A program made the translations under genes and the position numbers. From Avibacterium sp. 21-586 (GTDB taxonomy: Bacteria > Pseudomonadota > Gammaproteobacteria > Enterobacterales > Pasteurellaceae): a stretch of 64,000 nt of DNA. The notes beneath the pieces are model-generated. The model had not been told where the DNA came from. It did no database searches and saw nothing but the letters and a program-made list of their open reading frames with translations. The first letter of the stretch is position 1. The number at the start of each line of letters is the position of its first letter. The stretch lies in the NCBI RefSeq assembly GCF_026226775.1, contig NZ_JAKKOD010000001.1, forward strand, positions 558,001-622,000, read 5' to 3'. Shown piece after piece: positions 58,770 to 64,000 of the stretch.

Positions 58770-59978
58770 ATGCCACGCATCACGAAGCCACTCACCAACA
58801 CAGAAATAGATAAGGCTAAAATCAAAAATAAAGAGTATAACTTAACCGACGGTAACGGGCTTATTTTAAGAGTTAAGCCCACTGGCGCTAAGGCTTGGCT
58901 ATTTAATTATTATCATCCAGTTACGAAAAAGAGAACTACTTTTACGATTGGAGTTTACCCAAGCATTACCCTAGCCCAGGCTCGCGCTAAGCGTGAAGAA
59001 TTTCGTGCGTTACTTGCCCAAGGTATCGATCCGCAAGAGAACGCCAAGGAAGAAGAACAGGCTATCAATGAGCAAATAGAGAACAGTTTTTTGTCTGTAG
59101 CTGAAAAGTGGAAAGAGAAAAAAGCATTAGAAATTGAGCCTATCACCTTGAAGAAGAATTGGCGACGCTTGGAAACTTATGTTTTCCCTTTGCTCGGACA
59201 TTTCCCCGTTGCTGAAGTGCTGCCTAATGTGGTGATCAAATCCCTTGAACCATTAAACCACCAAGGCAAAGGCGACACACTAAAGCGCACTATTCGCTTA
59301 ATAAACGAGATTTTAAATTATGCCGTAAACTATGGCTTACTGCCTTTTAATCCTTGCGCTAACGTTAATGCAGTGTTTAATTTTGGCAAAAATGAGCATA
59401 ACCCCACTATTCGCCCTGAAGAATTGCCAGAGCTGCTTTATAAGCTACAAAATTCAAAGATGACGCTATTTACTCGCTGCTTAATCAAATTCCAGCTTTT
59501 AACGATGACGCGGCCAATTGAAGCCAGTAGCGCAGAATGGACTGAAATTGATTTGGCTAAATCGTTGTGGGCTATCCCTGCAGAAAAAATGAAAACTAGA
59601 AAGCCGCACATCGTGCCACTTTCCACCCAAGCCCAGCAGGTGCTGAATGTAATGCAAGAATTTACGGGCAATGCGCAGTATGTTTTCCAAAGTGCCAGAG
59701 TGCCAAACAAGCCAATGAATAGCCAAACTGTGAATAAAGCGCTTGTTGATTTGGGATATAAAGACAAACTGACAGGCCACGGATTGCGCTCAATTGGTAG
59801 CACTTATCTGAATGAGTATGAGCCGATGATTTCGCCTGATGTCATTGAGGCTTGTCTCTCTCACGGCATTAAAGATCAAGTTCGACGTGCTTATAATCGT
59901 TCTGATTATCTTGAACAGCGTAAACCAGTGATGCAACTTTGGGGCGATTATGTGGAAGCGTGCGAAAAGAAATTTTAA
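58770..59978 (+). CDS. P4-type tyrosine integrase
   Basis: Site-specific recombinase of 402 residues: N-terminal DUF4102 arm-binding domain (LTDGNGLILRVKPTGAKAWLFNYY), core-binding domain, and catalytic domain with the Arg in TMTRPIEASSAEW, His-x-x-Arg in HGLRSIGSTYL and the nucleophilic Tyr near RRAYNRSDY. ATG 58770 has GAGGA upstream; the open frame extends 9 codons further. Oriented away from tRNA-Leu, as usual for tRNA-targeting elements. Confidence 0.93.
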   Translation: MPRITKPLTNTEIDKAKIKNKEYNLTDGNGLILRVKPTGAKAWLFNYYHPVTKKRTTFTIGVYPSITLAQARAKREEFRALLAQGIDPQENAKEEEQAINEQIENSFLSVAEKWKEKKALEIEPITLKKNWRRLETYVFPLLGHFPVAEVLPNVVIKSLEPLNHQGKGDTLKRTIRLINEILNYAVNYGLLPFNPCANVNAVFNFGKNEHNPTIRPEELPELLYKLQNSKMTLFTRCLIKFQLLTMTRPIEASSAEWTEIDLAKSLWAIPAEKMKTRKPHIVPLSTQAQQVLNVMQEFTGNAQYVFQSARVPNKPMNSQTVNKALVDLGYKDKLTGHGLRSIGSTYLNEYEPMISPDVIEACLSHGIKDQVRRAYNRSDYLEQRKPVMQLWGDYVEACEKKF

Positions 59979-60128
59979 TAGAAGAAAATTTTTTTTGTTT
60001 TGGGTGTTCACCTCGCCAATTCCCCTGTTTTTCTTTTATATTTCAATAGGTTAAGGGGTGAATACCCATATTCACCCGGTGATCACCCTTTTAGGCAATA
60101 AAAAAAGGGCATTTCTGCCCTTAACTCA
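59979..60128. other. Convergent 3' region with hairpins
   Basis: Between integrase and primase, both ending here. Contains hairpin GGGTGAATA / TATTCACCC (60057-60078), palindrome GGTGATCACC, and a terminator for the primase transcript on the minus strand (GGGCAGAAATGCCC followed by T-run, about 60103-60122). Confidence 0.6.
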
Positions 60129-61949
60129 TTATTTTAAAAAGGTTTTTATGAACTCGTCCACGTCTTTAAAGTGAATGTTCGTTCTAACCCCTGCTTTCGT
60201 TTTTTGTTTGTTATAATCAAATTCATTGCGCTGTTGCTTGATACCTTGCCTAAGTGAAATGGCAAAATTATTTAGGTTCAGCTCTTTTATTCCACTTGCG
60301 CCCGTGAAAGCAAGATAAGCGGGATAAAGATGCGTTCTTTCTCGCCCAAACATTCTTGCATTGCCAATAAAAAGCCCATCGCACTTATCACTTGTCAGTA
60401 AGTACCCGCAAAATTCCGTGATATGGTCAGTTTGCGATTTCACTTCTAATGCTTCTGCGCTGGTCTGCTGATTATGCAAAGCCCGCTTTGCGTCCATTGG
60501 GTCTTTAAATCGCTGAATAAGCTGATAAACCACGCCGCTAATTTCTTGTTCTATCTTTGCCAGCAAGTGCGGATCGCGTTGCTCATCAGGGACAACCCTG
60601 TCAAAGTGATAGATCACTCGACGGCGGTCAATTCCCCCGCAACGTTCAGTAAATCGGGTGGCTTCGTTATTGACTATCATCACCATAGCTTGAATAACGG
60701 CGTTAAACTCATCTTTATATTTTGGATCAATGCTCACGGCATCGCCCCCCGTAATACTTTTTAATCCTGCCCCATCACCGCCATAGCGTGATTGTTCAGC
60801 ACAAATGATCAAGTTCTTATTTGCTAAATTTGCCCGCCCTCTTGGGGTGTCCATATCTTCCAAGCGTCCTTGTGTAGTGCTTTTGTTGCCTACTAGCATT
60901 GTCGCAATCTTGGCAAAAACTGATTTACCGCTTCCGCCATCGCCTGTAATTTCAAGAAATAACTGCCAATCGTAGCGGTTGGTTAAAACAGCATAAAGCC
61001 CCGCTAGAATGTTAGTTTTCTTCTGTTCGTTGCCGTTAGCAATAAAGTTCAACCAGCTATCAAAATGCGGCGTTAGCTCGGGCTTGCCTGTATAATCGCA
61101 ATCAAGGTGAGAAATAACAAAATCTTCCCGCTTAATAGGCTCAAAAGTTAAATCATTGCGGTTTAACGTGCCATTTTTAAAGTAAATCAGAGTAGAAGAC
61201 GGCTTACACATTTTAGGTAATTGCATTTTTAGCGTGTTGATTAGTCTCAATACAGTGACGTCGCTATAGGCAAGTTTTTTTTCTTCAAGAAAGAACACTG
61301 CTTTATCTTCTAGCGTTTCATCATCTAACCGTTGCCATATTGTTTCGCTGTAAGCATAAACTTCACAGCTTCCACGTTGGACTGCTAGATCCAGCCCTAG
61401 CCATTGTTTGAAAGCTCTGGCTTTCTCGTTAGCGGGTGAACGGTCTTTAATCGTGATTTCTTCACCTTGCGCCACCTGTGCAATAATTTCCGCAGTTTCT
61501 GGGGCTTTTCGCATTTCACGGTAAAGATTAATGTCTTTGTTCAAGTTTTGGTTTAGTGTGAGCGTGGCGCAATCATACAAGCCCGCAATTTCCGCTTTCG
61601 TTTCCGTGGCTAACTTTAAGCAAAGTGCGGTGATATTTTCCTGAGAAAGTTCGCCGCATTGAATAAATTTTATTGCACGTTGATCAGGGGTCGCAATCCT
61701 AATATTACCAAGGTTTGCTAGCTGTTTTTCACCTAAAATAACAGGCTTTTGATCATAGCGGGAAATTTCTCCCCCGCTGGTTTTAAAGGGTGGAATTTGC
61801 AATGCGTCCGCAATATTCTGCCATTCTATGCCTGCTCCCTTGTTCCACACTTCCCACGCCCGAGAGCCGGCGAGAATAATCAAATCATCAAAAGGGCAAT
61901 TATTCCACGGCTGTTTTAAGTGCGGTGCGTTTTTAGTGAATTTTTCCAT
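60129..61949 (-). CDS. Phage/plasmid primase-helicase (P4 alpha-like)
   Basis: Replication protein of 606 residues. The C-terminal SF3/D5-type helicase has Walker A GDGGSGKSVFAKI (about residue 350), then LIICAEQS and a sensor VMIVNNEAT, followed by the arginine-finger-like RRRVIYHF. The N-terminal half lacks a clear Toprim motif but carries a primase-like region with a CSRAW-type start (AGSRAWEVWNKG). Typical of the replication module of P4-like satellites and prophages in Pasteurellaceae. Overlaps the preceding small gene by 17 bp. Confidence 0.88.
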   Translation of the reverse strand: MEKFTKNAPHLKQPWNNCPFDDLIILAGSRAWEVWNKGAGIEWQNIADALQIPPFKTSGGEISRYDQKPVILGEKQLANLGNIRIATPDQRAIKFIQCGELSQENITALCLKLATETKAEIAGLYDCATLTLNQNLNKDINLYREMRKAPETAEIIAQVAQGEEITIKDRSPANEKARAFKQWLGLDLAVQRGSCEVYAYSETIWQRLDDETLEDKAVFFLEEKKLAYSDVTVLRLINTLKMQLPKMCKPSSTLIYFKNGTLNRNDLTFEPIKREDFVISHLDCDYTGKPELTPHFDSWLNFIANGNEQKKTNILAGLYAVLTNRYDWQLFLEITGDGGSGKSVFAKIATMLVGNKSTTQGRLEDMDTPRGRANLANKNLIICAEQSRYGGDGAGLKSITGGDAVSIDPKYKDEFNAVIQAMVMIVNNEATRFTERCGGIDRRRVIYHFDRVVPDEQRDPHLLAKIEQEISGVVYQLIQRFKDPMDAKRALHNQQTSAEALEVKSQTDHITEFCGYLLTSDKCDGLFIGNARMFGRERTHLYPAYLAFTGASGIKELNLNNFAISLRQGIKQQRNEFDYNKQKTKAGVRTNIHFKDVDEFIKTFLK

Positions 61950-62352
61950 TATTTCCCCCGCATTTTACTTTTTCTAATTGTGTGAGAACTTTCGTTACCA
62001 TTTGTTGAAGTTGCCCAGCCAAGAAGCCACAGATCACTGAATTAAGTAAATGTTCTGCAATTTCTTCATTACTGAATAATTTCATTAATTCCTTGTAGTC
62101 TTTTGTTGGTGCTTTAGGGGCGAGCTCAAGCAATCTTTGAGAAATGACACTCGCTTCTTTGGCAAATTGTATTGATGAAAGCGGATCAATCTCGGCAATC
62201 CCAGCCAACACATCAGCCAATTCATCAAAAGCAACGGCTAAATAAGGAAATTCAGGGTTATTTGTGCCATTGATAAAATTACCGTTTCTAATGCCTATTG
62301 CTTGTAATTCGGTTTCATTCAATTTATCAAAATTGACTTCATCGTTATTCAT
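61933..62352 (-). CDS. Small acidic element protein, unknown
   Basis: 139 residues, no recognised family. Mostly helical with a hydrophobic C-terminal stretch (SVICGFLAGQLQQMVTKVLTQL). Overlaps both the primase and the preceding gene, so it belongs to the same operon and is probably a replication or regulatory accessory. Confidence 0.6.
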   Translation of the reverse strand: MNNDEVNFDKLNETELQAIGIRNGNFINGTNNPEFPYLAVAFDELADVLAGIAEIDPLSSIQFAKEASVISQRLLELAPKAPTKDYKELMKLFSNEEIAEHLLNSVICGFLAGQLQQMVTKVLTQLEKVKCGGNNGKIH

Positions 62353-62575
62353 TGCTTCCCCCTTTCTTAACTTTTAATCCTTTTGTTGCACTGTTTTTGA
62401 TAGATTTCAGCGCATCTACTGCCCCTTTTAAATGCCCGTTATGTAAGTAGTTTTTCGCAAAGTTAAGGTAAAGTTCCGCGTCCTTAATGGCTTTTACTAA
62501 CTGTTCCCAATTCGGCAATGTTTCAGGTTCAAAAGGTTTAATTTTTGTTCTGCGTGAACGTATTGCTTTGGCCAT
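62345..62575 (-). CDS. Small basic element protein, unknown
   Basis: 76 residues, N-terminus strongly basic (KAIRSRRTKIKPF), then an amphipathic helix; unrecognised. Start ATG overlaps nothing upstream (one base gap to the neighbour), stop overlaps the next gene. Confidence 0.55.
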   Translation of the reverse strand: MAKAIRSRRTKIKPFEPETLPNWEQLVKAIKDAELYLNFAKNYLHNGHLKGAVDALKSIKNSATKGLKVKKGGSNE

Positions 62576-62576
62576 T

Positions 62577-62771
62577 CTATACCTCCCCTAAATGCTCTAA
62601 ACCTTGATCCATTAATACCAATGCACCACGCAAAGCGGTTTGCATATCAATGATATTTACTTCTTTTTCATTTGCATTGGCTGCCATTAAAACGATGGTA
62701 TAGGCTTCCCATAAGCGGGATTGTGCTTGCAAATAATGTTGGTCTTGTGTGGTTTTAGTTGGTTTAGTCAT
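62577..62771 (-). CDS. Small element protein, unknown
   Basis: 64 residues, helical, no motif I recognise. Overlaps the upstream gene by 8 bp, consistent with coupled translation in this operon. Confidence 0.5.
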   Translation of the reverse strand: MTKPTKTTQDQHYLQAQSRLWEAYTIVLMAANANEKEVNIIDMQTALRGALVLMDQGLEHLGEV

Positions 62772-63000
62772 TGCTCACCCCCAATTTTTCTTTAATAAAA
62801 TTCAGACGGTGATTTAATGAATTAATATGGTTATAAAGTGCCGTATTAATACCTTTTAACGCTTCTTCTAACTCACAATAGTCAAATTTGTCTAAATCTG
62901 AATAGTGAGCTAATGCGTGAATAAGTGTTGCTGGTTGATGAAGATTTTCAATATCACGCTCTAAAAGCCCTAGTTGAAAGGCTAAATCTTTGTTATCCAT
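62764..63000 (-). CDS. Small element protein, unknown
   Basis: 78 residues, helical (ERDIENLHQPATLIHALAHY, LNHRLNFIKEKLG), unrecognised. Overlaps the Icd-like gene by 8 bp and the next gene by 8 bp. Confidence 0.5.
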   Translation of the reverse strand: MDNKDLAFQLGLLERDIENLHQPATLIHALAHYSDLDKFDYCELEEALKGINTALYNHINSLNHRLNFIKEKLGVSND

Positions 63001-63589
63001 TCTGCACCTCCGCCATAGCTGAAGTGAGTACGATAGGGGATAAAGCGCGGTCGTTTTTTGCTAAGTTTTTAACGTTAATGCAACCGGCAAAAATAAGAAC
63101 GAATTGCTTAGCTAATTTTGCTCTTGCTTGCATTTCAGTTTCAGCAAAAATGCGGATTTTATAAATTTTGTTGGTTAAGTCTGTGCGACGAATTGCCGCA
63201 AAAATGAAGAGTTTCATTGCGTTTGCTCCACAAGTAAATAGTTTTCGTGAAGTTACCGAGAAAGTTCTGAGGCTTGGGCGGTAACGTGTTACGGGCTCAG
63301 AAACTGCGACTTGTGGAACACAGCAAAGGGCGAAACCTTTCCCATAACACGCTACCATAGAAGAAGACGCCATTTCTAGGCGTTCTTTGGGTGTGTTTGT
63401 GCTACGCATAAAAAAACACGCATTAATAGGCGTGTTACTATACGCCACAAGTTTATCGTTCGAGTTCTGAGGCTCGGCTACAGATTTTGCTGTAGCGATA
63501 AAAATACTAAAAAAATCACCGCACTTTGTAAAGTGTTTTTGTTGTGAATTATTTTCATATTTGATAGAATTATTTTCAATTAAATTCAT
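62993..63589 (-). CDS. Host cell division inhibitor Icd-like protein
   Basis: 198 residues from ATG 63589 (AAAGGA at good spacing). The C-terminal part (MKLFIFAAIRRTDLTNKIYKIRIFAETEMQARAKLAKQFVLIFAGCINVK region) matches Icd-like proteins of P1/P4-type elements, which inhibit host division. The first 120 residues run through the c4-like RNA region (VAEPQNS, VSEPVTR segments) and look as if they are constrained as RNA rather than protein; translation may start internally at MKLFIF. Function is by homology only. Confidence 0.7.
   Translation of the reverse strand: MNLIENNSIKYENNSQQKHFTKCGDFFSIFIATAKSVAEPQNSNDKLVAYSNTPINACFFMRSTNTPKERLEMASSSMVACYGKGFALCCVPQVAVSEPVTRYRPSLRTFSVTSRKLFTCGANAMKLFIFAAIRRTDLTNKIYKIRIFAETEMQARAKLAKQFVLIFAGCINVKNLAKNDRALSPIVLTSAMAEVQNG
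63260..63476 (-). ncRNA. P4 CI / c4-like antisense immunity RNA region
   Basis: Minus-strand transcript has copies of CTCAGAACT at about 63465-63473 (A) and 63264-63272 (C), and between them AGTTTCTGAGCCC (63293-63305, B) which can pair with either. A nested ACTTGTGG / CCACAAGT (63445-63452 with 63309-63316) extends the A-B stem around two local hairpins. An intrinsic terminator on the same strand (AACACGCC / GCGTGTT, T7) lies at 63410-63438. This is the seqA-seqB-seqC layout of P4-type immunity. Confidence 0.62.
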
Positions 63590-63758
63590 AGAATATCCTT
63601 TGAGTTTAGTTCGGAAAGATACACGGCAGTGAGCTGTATCGGGTTCTTTTCTGTAAAATCGTCGTAATGGGTAAAGCATTCACTTCTTGGGCGATCCTTG
63701 AAGTGGGAACTAACGCCGCTAGGGTGAACCTTGTGGCGTTTTTTCTTGCCTGCGTTTT

Positions 63759-63962
63759 TTAGCTATGTTGCCCTCTTAGATAATTAAGTGCGGTTGCTGT
63801 AAGCTGTGCTTTGCGTTGTGAATAGCTAAGCCCAAGTTTTATCATTACGGCATTTTCAGAAAGTAACTCGTCCACCAGCATTAGCTGGTTTTCTGTGAGA
63901 AATTGACGAATGTCCGCGTCTTTTAGGTGGTCGTGCATTTCTAGCCATTTCTTTTTGCTCAT
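63759..63962 (-). CDS. Small element protein, unknown
   Basis: 67 residues, first half acidic/helical (KWLEMHDHLKDADIRQFLTE), no recognised domain. ATG preceded by TTAGGA. It is the most upstream minus-strand gene in view, so it could be a regulator of the element, but nothing in the sequence proves it. Confidence 0.5.
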   Translation of the reverse strand: MSKKKWLEMHDHLKDADIRQFLTENQLMLVDELLSENAVMIKLGLSYSQRKAQLTATALNYLRGQHS

Positions 63963-64000
63963 TCCTAACGCTACGCAATAAACAAGGTTATTCTCTCGGC

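Larger units (their letters stand above)
58567..64000. mobile_element. P4-like integrative element at tRNA-Leu (partial)
   Basis: Starts at the 3' end of tRNA-Leu with a P4-type integrase, then a convergent block of a P4-family primase/helicase, four small genes, an Icd-like gene and a c4-like RNA region. No capsid, terminase or transfer genes are visible up to the window end, so a satellite phage or a defective prophage are both possible. The right boundary is outside. Confidence 0.75.

Overview
The window is a chromosomal segment of a Pasteurellaceae bacterium of the Haemophilus/Aggregatibacter/Pasteurella/Avibacterium side of the family. The Hin-type DNA uptake signal AAGTGCGGT (or ACCGCACTT) recurs throughout, including as inverted pairs that form terminators. 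Gene content and order are enterobacterial/Pasteurellaceae-like: zapA-ssrS-fthC and ygfB-pepP-ubiH-ubiI, potABCD, thiBPQ with a TPP riboswitch, sppA/ydjA/selD, dksA-pcnB-folK. I cannot name the species.

Layout. 0-4.7 kb: a minus-strand type I secretion operon (TolC-like, ABC exporter with a C39-like domain, HlyD-like adaptor). 4.9-29.6 kb: housekeeping genes (tesB, DUF455, topA, a LysR regulator, sppA, ydjA, selD, nhaA, dgt-like, lrgAB-like, nuclease, csdA-csdE, rimK-like, grxA, argA, gabD, dksA, pcnB, folK, treR). pcnB has no usable ATG near its true N-terminus and most likely starts at AUU, as in E. coli.

29.6-39.6 kb, between treR and bioB, is an accessory island. It holds restriction-system remnants, a lipoprotein, a GlxA-type regulator, metallo-beta-lactamase-fold genes (one intact, one broken, one 3' scrap), a metal efflux/MerR pair, an IS1016-like element with a dead transposase, a nitroreductase, an Old Yellow Enzyme and its divergent LysR regulator. 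From about 32.9 kb the Pasteurellaceae uptake signal is absent and Neisseriaceae DUS dialects (AGGCAGCCTGAA, AGGCTGCCTGAA) appear, so at least this part was probably acquired from a Kingella/Simonsiella-like neighbour by transformation. The efflux/MerR pair is bracketed by two ~80-bp direct repeats, each a DUS plus a terminator.

39.6-58.5 kb is core again: bioB, thiBPQ, glnE, potABC-potD, fthC, 6S RNA, zapA, ygfB, pepP, ubiH, ubiI, then a decayed patch (IS1016-like scrap, frameshifted outer-membrane barrel remnant), secG and tRNA-Leu(GAG).

58.6-64 kb (to the window edge) is a P4-like integrative element at the tRNA-Leu: a tyrosine integrase, then a convergent minus-strand block with a primase/SF3 helicase, four small unknown genes and an Icd-like gene. 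The Icd-like reading frame overlaps a structured region that looks like a P4 CI / P1-P22 c4 immunity RNA: one sequence complementary to copies on both sides, plus an internal intrinsic terminator. The rest of the element lies beyond the window.
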